Origin: Mactromeris polynyma
Taxonomy: Eukaryota > Mollusca > Bivalvia > Venerida > Mactridae
Direction of reading: 5' to 3'
Assembly: GCA_032209605.1 (NCBI GenBank)
Contig: JASFXZ010000015.1
Location: 3,968,001 to 4,032,000, forward strand
DNA length: 64,000 nt
Made by a program: the position numbers and the translations under genes. The stretch's first letter is position 1, and each line of letters starts with the position of its first letter. Below, piece after piece: positions 46,096-57,026 of the stretch. The notes beneath the pieces are model-generated. The model saw only the letters and a program-made list of their open reading frames with translations, ran no database searches and was not told where the DNA came from.

Positions 46096-49000
46096 TTCAC
46101 AGATACATTTTTTCTGATGGAGTTATTGCAAGCATCTGAATCTGTACAATATTTCAAGTATTTCAGAAAGCCGAATACGAATATGACAAAAATCAAACAA
46201 TACAGACACCAGAAATACAAATGGAAACGAACGACCACACACAGAATTTATTGTGTCAGACAATCTACTGGTCAAAAGAGCTAACCTAATTTTTTGTATT
46301 TTGAGTATCTGAACTACATTACAGCTAAGTGATCTGAAATGCTGAACATGAATGGTCGTCGGACTACTGAAAATATTCGAACAATCACATTTTCCGAGTT
46401 ACTACATCCATAACAGCAATACCATTTTACTTGATGTTGTAATGCTAATGCTTCCATGAAAATAATCATTAATAAACACATTTGTGTAATGTATGCAAAT
46501 GAAGAAAAAACAATTAATTATTCGTTTTTCAAATTGTATATCACATACATGTGAGGAGGGACAGCCATTGCAACAATACGGTACCAATGTTATTACCAGC
46601 ACATGAATTATGCACCAGAAATTAAACTCAATCCGTCTTTTAACATGGTTGAAGATTAATTTGATACCCATGAAATCGTGTTGTTTAATTCGATTACTCT
46701 CATCCATAGATTGCAAAGTGACAACAAGATAATGATGCAAACAACAGACGTTCACTCTGTCTCGCTGGAGAAGCAAAAACCACAAGAGTTGTGAATCATA
46801 TAGTGACACTGGGTCTGAGTATTCACAGCTGTTCTGAGCTACTTTGTTTATGACAGGACTTAAATAAACATGATGCATTTTTTCATTATTAATGAATGAA
46901 GCAGGATTGTTGACGGGACAGACTCGATATGTTCAAATTTTACTGTTATTCTGGGCTATAGCATTTCGTAAAAATCGCAAATCAACTGTAGTTCAATTCA
47001 CATGTTATAGGTACTTGCAATCAGAACTAACAGAAGATAATTTAGAAGGTTTATAAAAACCATGTGAAATAGTACCTAATTTGTGGGTTAGCACTCCTGA
47101 CCAGAATAAATACGTCAACAACTGATATTTTGTTTCAAAATGCAACTTAAAAGCTAACCAAAAGTATAAAGTCCATACTTCTTGTCACCTTGACTAAATT
47201 GTCATTACAGATATGGTAGAGCAACAAACCCACATTTCCAGTATTGAATAAGAACCAAAAAGTTACAGAGTATGATTTAAACCTAAATGCACTGGAAGGT
47301 CACTCTTAGATTACTAGACGGTCAGCAGAAATTGCATATCTCCAGTCTCTCCCACCAATAAAACGTCATGGAGCAAGGCTAGATTTATATGAGTGGTATT
47401 GCATACTAATGGTAGATCATTCTCTTTGCTTATACATGGAGGACACATGACAAACAATTATATAAAAGTAATATTACACTCATTTTTTGTTTATTAAGGA
47501 TTTTACCTTAAGACACATGAAAAATATATTTTGTGTACTTAAAATGCAAAGTATGCATTATCAAAGAACACACTACTGATGTGTGTGTGAATGTATTTGT
47601 CGAAAAAAGAAGTTTGTAATATCGTCACCATATTTCCAGAACCCGGTAACTCAATCTTTGGAGGTTTTGAGTATTGGGTATCGTTGAAACCTTCTTTCAA
47701 AGCTCTTTCTATCAGTACTACCTATATTCTTCGGAATGCACATAACTGAAATAAAATGCAATTCCATAACCCCGTATGTAACAAAACTACAGGAGGGTAA
47801 AACTTTAAAGTTGTCTTTCTCAAAAAGACAAAAATCAAGTTCTGGAAATAATGCGATGATATCCTTAAATTAAAATTAAAACATTCTTCCATTTTTTTAA
47901 CAAGTGGTTTTTTTTACAAATTTTGCCCGTGTGTAACATGAATAAAGCAAGATTTTTTTTTAAAAAGTATTACATTGCTATTGTTTGTATTGAAGATGCC
48001 TTAGCCAATGAAGCAACACCACTGGATGAAGCCAGTTCAAATATCTAATGCTCAGATGGGCCAAATACATCTTCAAAGGTTCAGTGGCCAATAAAATCAC
48101 TACATCCAACTTACTTCAGTAAAATATTTGCTGAGGAATGCTGGATTTTATACAACTTCTAATTCCCAACTAATCTGTGGAGAGTTTTATAAATGGCACG
48201 TATCTATTGTAACACAGTGCGGGTACAGCCGGGAGAGCGTGAATTGCTGTCAAATCCGGGAGTCTCCCGCAGAAATCGGGAGACTTCACATGTATGGACG
48301 GTTACAATAGTTCTGCACTCAACCCTCTTTTTTCTTTCAGATAGTAACAACTAAGTCTTTCCTTAAATACCATCAAGCCAAATAAGGCAACATTTTTATC
48401 AAATGAGATATTGAACATTGAGATCTGTAAGCTATATATGAACCCATTAAACTGGGGCAAGTGCTTTGTCATTTTCCAATTAACAACTTGCAGTAAAGCT
48501 CACTGATTCTATAGACAGCGGGAGATCTTTCATGTTCAATATTTTATAGCTAATCAAGAAAACCACAGTATGTGGCAGTAGTAAGCAAATAGTACATTGG
48601 AAAGTATTGCTATTAACAGAGTGGACTGACCTGGACTGACCTACAGAATGAAAGTCAAGAGGAATAAATTGTACCAGGAATATTTTCAGGACCAGTCGTT
48701 ACACTGACCTAGCTGTCATTTATCATCTGAAACTGATCTTATCTTAAGAAAGATACAAGTTTATCAAGGGCATGTAGAAATGACTATGTATTATAATGCA
48801 TATACTGTAGGTTTAAAAAGATACCCCAAGGTACATAATTATCCCATCTTGTCTGGCCCAAATCTCCCCTATTAGGATCAGGCCCTTACTCAGATACCTT
48901 TATAATCACCCTCTGCTTTTATAACTCTCACACAACTAATATTTTATATTTTTGACTGGAAACAACATGCACCCATAGCCAATCAGCAAGTCACTTGCAT

Positions 49001-50351
49001 CAAATAAACAAGTGTAAAGAACGATTATGCATAAGTGTATTGAGTGGAGAGCTCTCACTGCCCTAGAAAATAATGTTGTGAGGAAGTAAATTGGTAGAAA
49101 AAACGAAATAAACATTAGTGACATTACGTTGACCTGAACAATTTATATCTGATGCTTATGAAGTGTTTATTCTTTTAAGCAATTTACATAAATACAGCTT
49201 TCGATGCTGCGTAAACCTGCATAATCCCATTCTTAGCCTTCGGAGGTTCTTGAAAAAGTTGCCATAGTAGTTTTAAATGCTTATCAGTATGTGTGAATCC
49301 GCAATAACAGAACGAAACACTATAGCTTCGCAAAAGGCTTAAATGTTGTGAAATTATACCGATTAGCATGATCATCAATGAAAAAAAGTATTAAGGGAAA
49401 CAGTGATCCCCTTTACTGCGACTATATCATTGGCTAAATCAGAAAGGCTAAAAGGTCAAATATCAAACTCATTATATAGCAGCGTGAGAAAGTAATGGCA
49501 GTGGAATGAAAGCACTGTATGGCATGCAGCGTAATCTGGTCTAGACAATGGACAAAACAATAAAGTATGTAGAGTTCTTATGAAAGAAATCATCAGGGGA
49601 AGTAAATCTGCACACAGGGGTTTGAGCCCACATTATAATCTAGTCAAGTCAAAGTACCTATATCAGTAAATTGCAACAACAGAAAATACTGCTCACAAAC
49701 TCTAACAAGCCAAACTCATCCTGAACCTCACAAGTTGTGGATATCTTATCATTTTGCATGTTTATTTAGTTATTTCTATAATCTGAACAAATTCGGTAAA
49801 ACAGCAAAAAATCCAAAAAGTATTAGGTCAAGGTCACACAGATAAGATAGATGCAAGACTGCCATACTCCCATGACTTGTTTAAATACAGGTGTTACATT
49901 TAAGAAACAAATTGTTAAATCATTTATCTATTTCTAGCAAAAACAAAACCAATCATATCAGACATGTCAAGGGCAGATCTTTACTGATTCCCGCTTATTT
50001 AAGTGTTTTATCTGCATTTTCACATATTTAAGTAGAAAAGAGGTAGAAAAGAGGAAAATCATTAGACTGGATAATGACTCAGAACTGTTACAAAGTGGAC
50101 AGAGGTTTGAATTAAGAATGCATTGGATAAAATATTTTAAATCAGAATACATTTCCACACAGACTCAATATTGTAAAAAACACTAATACTTCTGAAACCT
50201 TGGATTTAAATAACAATACCAAACCTTCCTGTTGACTGGATAGAATATTTCAAATACGAACAAGTTCCATGAGGCAATCAACAAAGATGTTAATGTATCA
50301 GACGACATTGAGTTTCAATAAACACGCAACTGCAACATTTAAAAAGGATAC

Positions 50352-50391
50352 GTGTCTCGCATTTGTTGCATTTCTTCGATTGCTTCAGGAG
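50352..50391 (-). CDS. PLCL: PLCL exon W3: 40-nt microexon, PH to EF-hand linker
   Basis: Only 40 nt, acceptor ATTTTCAG, donor GTATCC. With the flanking split codons it reads SPEAIEEMQQMRDT and then runs into WLEEVF of the next exon. Vertebrate PLCL has a similar MRxSW stretch here, just before the first EF-hand helix. It is needed for frame: exon W2 ends with one base and W4 starts with one base, so only an exon of length 3n+1 fits between them. The donor GTATCC is weaker than the others in the gene, which leaves room for skipping. Skipping would shift the frame. Confidence 0.85.
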
Positions 50392-52683
50392 CTGAAAATG
50401 ATAAAACATTGCATAAAATAACGCCTTCAAAATAACATGTTGCCTTTTATGAATAGAATATTTTCAGCATTGAATAAAAGTTCTTCATCATGAAATTAAC
50501 TGACTTTATAATTATACAATTTGAAGAGGTTTCCTTTTCTTACCACTCCATTCAATGTCTATATCAAATTGTGCGAAAATGAACCAATATAATTGCAAAA
50601 TATTTACGCACACACAAAACATATATATACAAAAAATTCAAATGATTTGCCTTTAATTAATATAACAATAAGCAAAAAAAATGTATAAATATTTTTTGCA
50701 TTAATTTTATAATTAACATCTTTTCAAATACCATGACAGTCTTCTCACTGCAGTCAGTGAACTGGACATAAAGAAACTAACAAAGCAGCCAGATAAAGGT
50801 AATTAAAAATAACTGCATAAAAGCAAAACAAGTTTTCACTATGGACTTAATGTCGGCACAAAAAATGGCTACATTTGTAGACTGGACAGAACTACACTCA
50901 AACTTGGGGTGTCATCAACAGAAACAATAGTGATATGGTATCCGTTCAAAAGAGTCAAATCCAATGTTGATACAGCTTTTTTATAGCTTTTGATATATAT
51001 TTAGTTAGCCTAGCAGTAATTTCTGGAAGTTGAGGCTAAATTTCTGTACAGTGCATGCATGATTTAATCAAAATGGTTGCCACTGATGCAACATGACTGC
51101 ACCCATGATAACAGACTTTGTATTGAAAGGCTAAAACTGATGTCGAGGAGCCTATATCACTTTATATGTAGATGATCTTACAAATCTGAATGTGTTTCGA
51201 TATACCACTATAGATATATCATCCATATAATTGACTCTCAACGTATGCAGTGATCAATCTTCCTTAAAACATTATGGCGACAATGCGATTGACATTTTAT
51301 CACTCATTTTCGTGGTATTTTCTGTGATGTATTCCATCCATTAAATTCTTTCCCCCTCATTGTCTCCAAAAGTTCTCTGTATATGGTTTTTTTGGCTGGC
51401 CAGATCATTCCTTGTACCCCTATTCCTCCTCAGTCCCTTATGTTTTGTAGGCTATTTTATTCCCTGGTGTCTGTGTAGGAAGGCATTGTCTTATGTATGT
51501 AGTGTTCCCTGTAAAATCTCTCGTTCTATAATATCAATACAGACTTGACAATGAATGACACCCCTAGATCAAACATCGCATAATGTTTAATTTAAAATAT
51601 TCCACTGTTCATCCATTTATATTTACTAAAGTTATGCTAATGTGATTTCCATCAAGTTTTTCTCACCTTCATAAAAATATTGATCAAGAAAAGTATTAAA
51701 AGACAGCATTTATTTCTGAGAAAATTTTACTGGATAATGTAGCATTACAAAAAAGCTGTAAGACTGTTCCATAAGTGTGACACCAAAGATGATGCTTTTA
51801 CCATATTAGGAGAAAACTTGGAAACTACGACAATATTGACAAAAATAAATTGCTAACATCATCTTCCACTTAATTCCTATGACAAGAAAGTGACAGGATT
51901 TGAGAAACCTCCAGCGCATGACAACGGCAGATATCTAGGAGATACAATCCTTATAAAGTCTATAGTTTCAGATCAAAGGTTTACAGCATGCTTTCAATGA
52001 GCACCAAAAAAGGTGAAACCTGTTATATTCGCAGCTATAAATCATTATGGTTTTCAGTTAAAATCCATTTCCTTTTACAAAAAATCAAAATCTGGGTGTC
52101 AATGACTTTCTTACAAATCGTATTTTTAAACTGATACTATGTTTAGAGTTTGAAAACATATCCATCACAGAATTTAAAATGTGCCACTTTACATTTTTCG
52201 CCTTACTGTAATGACATTCAGACGGAATAAAATGGACAATATTTCCGACCATGAATAATGGAAGATAACAAGGAAATGGAAATGAGAGTCTGTCATCAAT
52301 ATTGTCAATTTCAATTTGTCAAAATGTTATAACTGTCTACTGAAAAAGTGTCCCATTTTGCCTTATGAACTCACTTTCAATAAAAAAAAGATGGAATTTG
52401 TATGCAATCCTTAAACAGTACAAGAGCATAAACAGGTTTTTGCATAATTTTATCCAGTGACACAGTATGTTTTCATAAAACAAACATTCTGACCAAGTTT
52501 GATTTCGATGGCACCAAAATTGTGACCTCGTTGTTGACAACATAAGATAAGAACAGACACAGGGTGATCACAGTACAAGTAACTCACCAGGAGCACTTTG
52601 TGCACAGGTGAGCTAAAAAATATAAATTTCAAGAATGCCGGTTGTCATTGAACCATGGTCAAGATGTAACCATGAATACATAC
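50392..52683 (-). other. Intron W2-W3
   Basis: 2.3-kb intron. Only the right-end piece of a hairpin-ended repeat (52480-52619) is recognisable. The 50.4-52.4 kb part shows no supported feature. Confidence 0.88.
52480..52619. repeat. Right-end fragment of a hairpin-ended mollusc repeat
   Basis: GACCAAGTTTGATTTCGATG, then ACTCACCAGGAGCACTTTGT and GCACAGGTGAGCTAAAAAA, as at 3570-3612. The left half is missing. Confidence 0.6.
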
Positions 52684-52902
52684 ATGTCATTGAGCCTGAG
52701 TGAGTGTTAAGGAGACAGGTAAGTCCCGTGACCCAGATATTTGCTTCATCAGGGGTGTTTGCTATCAGATCCATAGATTCAAAGTTTTCTCCAAAGACAA
52801 TTGAAAAGGCACATTCATCTGGATATATTCCAGCAATCTCTTTGTTCTTGAGAGCATCGGTGGTCTTTCCACTTCGTACTTCCTTGATTGAACCCACAGG
52901 AA
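52684..52902 (-). CDS. PLCL: PLCL exon W2: second half of PH domain
   Basis: 219 nt, acceptor ATTTCAG, donor GTATGT. It encodes PVGSIKEVRSGKTTDAL, then DECAFSIVFGENFESMDLIA and DEANIWVTGL (fragment residues 51-122). SIKEVR.GK.T, CAFS and the C-terminal helix with IWVTGL are PH-domain hallmarks shared by PLCL and delta-type PLCs, and GENFESMDL is closest to PLCL. The exon ends in HSGSMT plus one base, which pairs with CT of the 40-nt exon to form Ser. The open frame continues past the donor for another 17 codons, so a raw ORF call overextends this exon. Confidence 0.95.
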
Positions 52903-54350
52903 CTGAAATGATGCAACAAAAATACTTATACCACAAGAATAAGAAGCTTAAGAAGGAACACAGTTATTCTTGCCAAATATTTTTATGGATCTGTGTCCTG
53001 TATTGTTGAAATACTGTGTGAATATTTGGTTGTGATGTACAATAGGAGAAGCAGAGATATATTATGTTCACATAATTATGTTGTTGTTCCCACAATATCT
53101 ATGTTCACACCTTTATGTTGATATGCATACGCTGTCATTCTCACACAGTTTCCAAACAATACTTTATCAGCTACAGCCATGACATTGGTTGCCACATTAA
53201 CCATTGAGATGGGGTCTCTCATCAAAGTTTGATGGCTGTGAATGGTCCAAACAATCAGACACTATTTTCATCACAAGTGACAGTTACCTTGATCTTCCAC
53301 ATACTGACCCAAGCATAACAACAGTCAACTTACAACTGCAGGCAACCACCATAACTATGAAGTTCCATAACTCTAGGCCATAGATTTATCAAGCTATAGA
53401 AAGTTCCCACATGTACAATATTACCTCCCTTGTTCTTAATCATCAGCCATTTTGATAGGCAAAACTGAAAACCACTTTCAGGAGTAATTCCCAAATATGT
53501 GATAATTGAGAAAATACCACGAGAATTTGCATGTGACTATCACTTTTTCTTCAACTTTCTGAGGTATCTGCCCACATGAGTATAATGAATAAGTTATTTA
53601 TATATATGATTATTTTATTGTCGTTTACATTATATTTCCTATAAATTAATTGCCTATCAATATGGCTGACCATTCACAGCAAGGGAGGTAAATATTGTAA
53701 ATGTGGGAACTATCTATTGATCAGCAACAAAGTGGTCTAAAGACAGACAGACCAAAACCAACAGCTAATTGAAAAATGAGCTTCAAATCTTTTTCAAATG
53801 AAGGCATAAAAATTCCATAAATCTTTTCAAGCAATAATACAATGATGAAAAATGAAATTTCAAGTAGTTCAATTATCTCTAATATCATAAATGAAGACTT
53901 TAATATCTACACTATAAGAAATTCCCAAATGACTGAATGTAGTCAAATTCACTTTCATCCTTCTCAGCATTATCTACTCAATATTGTCAGACAGGCAAGC
54001 ATATCTGAAGAAATGAATCTCTGAACAGTGTCACACATCAATAAAATACTGTAGCCGCAGCCGTGGTCCAGTGGTTAGTGCGCTGGATTGTAACCCGGCG
54101 ATCCGGGTTCAATTCCCGGTCGCGGCAGGTATTACCCTTCCATGAAAATTTGACAAAAATGTTGATTTTCCTCCTCATGTGGAGAAGTTGCCGGCTCCTT
54201 GTGGAAGGGTAAGTTAGTACTGGTAAGAATTCAGTCCAGGAAAACTGGTTAGGTGAACCGGCCGCCGTATATAACTGAACTATCGTTGAGAAACGGCGTT
54301 AAACCCGATGAAACCAACAAGTAAAATGCTGTACATAGTTTATTACGTAC
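52903..54350 (-). other. Intron W1-W2
   Basis: 1.4-kb intron. A SINE with target duplication fills 54054-54321. The 52.9-54.0 kb part has two stretches with a shared CTTGATCTTCC/CAAGGGAGGTAAA-type mollusc flavour but no clear element. Confidence 0.85.
54054..54321 (+). mobile_element. Full-length tRNA-derived SINE with 12-bp target duplication
   Basis: tRNA-like head at 54060-54127: 5' GCCGTGG pairs with 3' TCGCGGC, A box AGTGGTTAGTGCGCTGG, T-arm CCGGG-TTCAATT-CCCGG. Body: CCTCCTCATGTGGAGAAGTT, AGTCCAGGAAAACTGGTTAG, GTATATAACTGAACTATCGT and tail CGGCGTTAAACCCGATG. Flanks TAAAATACTGTA (54042-54053) and TAAAATGCTGTA (54322-54333) differ at one base. The head is too short in the D-arm for a working tRNA. 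Confidence 0.9.
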
Positions 54351-54500
54351 TGCGAGCTTTGTGCGGTTTTTTGGACGTTGGTTGCCATCTCACTTCTGTC
54401 ATATCAGGATTCAAGGAAAATATACGATGATATTGCCGGCTGTTGGAACGCACCTTGATAAGTTCACTACCTGCCTGCATGTACGACAAACAGTCCTGGG
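54351..54500 (-). CDS. PLCL: PLCL exon W1: first half of PH domain
   Basis: 150 nt, acceptor TTTCAG, donor GTACGT. After two bases of a split codon it reads QDCLSYMQAGSELIKVR and then SNSRQYHRIFSL, followed by a TEVRWQP strand (fragment residues 1-49). This matches the beta1-beta3 part of the PLCL PH domain, whose Lys/Arg cluster (KVRxNSR) binds inositol polyphosphates in family members. The last base (A) joins TT of the next exon to make Ile. It is the most 5' exon I can support. The exon before it should encode the N-terminal region, which in vertebrate PRIPs holds the PP1-binding site. A SINE lies 17 bp inside the intron that follows. Confidence 0.9.
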
Positions 54501-55004
54501 CTGAAAGTAAACAAGAAATATCATGAAAAAAGATGGTCAGCGCAATTTGAAGGTTAAGATTTGTTGTGCATCAAAAAAAAATGCCGAGATGTTACGATTG
54601 CTGGTCACTCCAGATCCAAAATGGATTTTCAGGTAAATTCACCAAAATTCTGTGGATTTCGGTATGGTAACGTACCCTTTATCGAAAGGTTAACCAATCC
54701 GCATCAAGGATACAAACGTTGTGGTTAAAGAGAAAATTGCCCATTGGCGTAAGATGTGATTGGTTTACACAACACTGATATGCAAATAGCTGTGCAGAAA
54801 AAGTACATAAAAGTAGAGCTACATAATAACACATACTGCAGCACTGCAGCTGTTTTTGGACTAACTTCTGAGATCAACTTTGAACAACATTTTAACATGG
54901 AGGCATTTAATTTTGTTTGAAGTTTATCAGAAAAACTGTGATTATAGTTGCAAGTAACCAAAGTTATACAAGAATGGAGGGAGCTTGTGAGTTCACAGCT
55001 TACA

Positions 55005-55650
55005 CATTACCAATAAAATGTACAGTACTGTGTTAGGTAAACATAACCTAAAAAATGTGCAGTACTATGTTAGGAAAACATAACCTATAAAATGTACAGT
55101 ACTGTGTTAGGTAAACATAACCTATAAAATGTGCAGTACTGTGTTAGGCAAACATAACCTATAAAATGTGTGGTACTGTGTTAGGCAAACATAACCTATA
55201 AAATGTGCAGTACTGTGTTAGGTAAACATTACCTATAAAATGTGCAGTACTGTGTTAGGTAAACATAACCTATAAAATGTACAGTACTGTGTTAGGTAAA
55301 CATAACCTATAAAATGTACAGTACTGTGTTAGGTAAACATTACCTATAAAATGTGCAGTACTGTGTTAGGTAAACATAACCTATAAAATGTACAGTACTG
55401 TGTTAGGTAAACATAACCTATAAAATGTGCAGTACTGTGTTAGGTAAACATTACCTATAAAATGTGCAGTACTGTGTTAGGTAAACATAACCTATAAAAT
55501 GTACAGTACTGTGTTAGGTAAACATTACCTATAAAATGTGCAGTTCTGTTTTAGGTAAACATAACCTATAAAATGTACAGTACTGTGTTAGGTAAACATT
55601 ACCTATAAAATGTGCAGTTCTGTTTTAGGTAAACATTACCTATAAAATTG
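55005..55650. repeat. 37-bp minisatellite
   Basis: About 17 copies of a 37-bp unit (AAAATGTGCAGTACTGTGTT, AGGTAAACATAACCTAT). Two subtypes, TGTGCAG and TGTACAG, and ACATAACC / ACATTACC forms alternate. The AGGTAA-TTACCT core is palindromic in part of the units. Confidence 0.95.
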
Positions 55651-56197
55651 TTCAAGTCATATAACTTAAAGTACAATATCCCTGAATATACATTCCTGAC
55701 GTAGTAATGGAACTATATATAACCCACAATGCAGTAGTATACTACACAAGTGTACTGATCAAACCACGCCCACAAAGTACCTCAAGTGCAAACACACAAA
55801 TATATCAAAATATAATTCTAACCAACAAGGATTAATACATCAGTATTTCACCAAATTTTACACCCTTGAGAGGAATTACTACACAATTTTCTAATAGTAA
55901 GTCCGCAATATTTAATGATTTATTCACAGACACTGATAAAAGACTGAAATTCAAACAAATCAGAGAAATATCAGAATAGAAAACATTAGGGAATGATACA
56001 AGTGCCATTAATTTCCACTTATAAATGATATACATTTGTTTGTATATCTTGTGAAAGATATAAAAAAGAGGTACCCTTGATCCAGAGCCAAGGTATCTAA
56101 CAGTTAAATAAACATAATTCTCTTGCGTTTTTTTATACTGCAGCCCTGAAAGCTCAAACTAAATATCCCTTTACTAACTCCCTTCTATTTAGGCAGG

Positions 56198-56427
56198 TAA
56201 AAGAGCCCCTAAGGGACATCAGTGGTTGAGTGGTTATGGTCATTGACTTCCAATCATTTGCCCATCACTGATGCTGCTAGTTCAAATCCCATTTGGGATG
56301 TAGAATCCTAAGAAGTTATCCAACTGGCTTATACATGTATATAATACTGGAAGGTCCTTGATTCTACCCAAGTACTTGTCTATGCTAGAAAAGTCACTAT
56401 AGGATTCTGGCTTTAGGGGCCTCTTAC
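56198..56427 (+). mobile_element. tRNA-like element bounded by inverted repeats
   Basis: Left GTAAAAGAGCCCCTAAG and right read inward GTAAGAGGCCCCTAAAG form inverted ends. Inside, CATCAGTGGTTGAGTGGTTA and GCTAGTTCAAATCCC have the spacing of Pol III A and B boxes. The remainder (AAGTTATCCAACTGGCTTAT, ACCCAAGTACTTG) is of unknown family. Confidence 0.55.
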
Positions 56428-56479
56428 ATTAAAATAATTATGGCACCTCTGTTAAATTATTTGTCATAAACCTCTATTA

Positions 56480-57026
56480 CAGTAAAACCTCACCTAACGA
56501 CCACCTCAATAATAAGACCACCTAAATATTAAGACCACAGTTTTCAAGTCCATTTTTACCGTTTTGCTCTTTATTCAACCTCAATATTAAGACCACCTCA
56601 ATAATAAGACCACCTAAATATTAAGACCACAGTTTTCAAGTCCATTATAAACCGTTTTGCTCTTTATTCAACCTCAATATTAAGACCACCTCAATAATAA
56701 GACCACCTAAATATTAAGACCACAGTTTTCAAGTCCATTTTTACCATTTTGCTCTTTATTCAACCTCAATATTAAGACCACCTCAATAATAAGACCACCT
56801 AAATATTAAGACCACAGTTTTCAAGTCCATTTTTACCGTTTTGCTCTTTATTCAACCTCAATATTAAGACCACCTCAATAATAAGACCACCTAAATATTA
56901 AGACCACAGTTTTCAAGTCCATTTTTACCGTTTTGCTCTTTATTCAACCTCAATATTAAGACCACCTCAATAAGAAGACCAATTTTCAAGGGTCCCGAGA
57001 GCGGTCGTATTATCGAGGTTTTACTG
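56480..57026. mobile_element. TIR element with five internal 92-bp tandem copies, TA target
   Basis: Ends CAGTAAAACCTC and GAGGTTTTACTG, with TA outside both (56478-56479, 57027-57028). Between them about five 92-bp copies run CCTCAATAATAAGACCACCT, AAATATTAAGACCACAG, TTTTCAAGTCCATTTTTACC, GTTTTGCTCTTTATTCAA. Single, inverted copies of the same unit occur at 12.7 and 18.9 kb. Confidence 0.85.

Larger units (their letters stand above)
42237..50351 (-). other. Intron W3-W4 (8.1 kb)
   Basis: The left part (42.38-46.1 kb) is a patchwork of SINE pieces, duplicated blocks and 32-bp arrays, with a long inverted repeat at 45.8 kb. The 46.1-50.3 kb part shows nothing I can support; a 158-codon frame at 46402-46878 (minus) has no recognisable domain. 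Confidence 0.85.
1..54500 (-). other. PLCL: Gene span: phospholipase C-like protein (PLCL/PRIP family), partial at both ends
   Basis: Fifteen exons on the minus strand, each with an AG acceptor and a GT donor (right-hand exon edge and left-hand intron), join without a frame break into 611 codons plus two leading bases. The order PH, EF-hand, X, acidic linker, Y is that of delta-type PLCs. Subfamily signs point to PLCL/PRIP: MQAG.EL.KVR.NSR in the PH domain, IFDPEH..VCQDM before the X domain, ENHCSIKQQ in X, VTDEDEGAE in the linker, and MREE..(Y/F)FSANTKD after Y. Vertebrate PRIPs bind inositol phosphates, PP1, PP2A and GABA-A receptor trafficking partners in the cytoplasm and do not cleave PIP2. 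Here the catalytic residues look intact, so enzyme activity is possible. The N-terminal region (where PRIPs have their PP1 site) and the C2 domain are outside the window. The alternative is a PLC-delta relative, which I consider less likely. Confidence 0.93.

Noticed and set aside
46402..46878. 158-codon minus-strand open frame without repeats
   Set aside because: No recognisable domain, A/T-driven composition, no splice or start support; probably chance in an intron.
54060..54127. Functional tRNA gene
   Set aside because: D-arm too short, anticodon loop of eight, and the sequence continues directly into a SINE body with target duplications around the whole.
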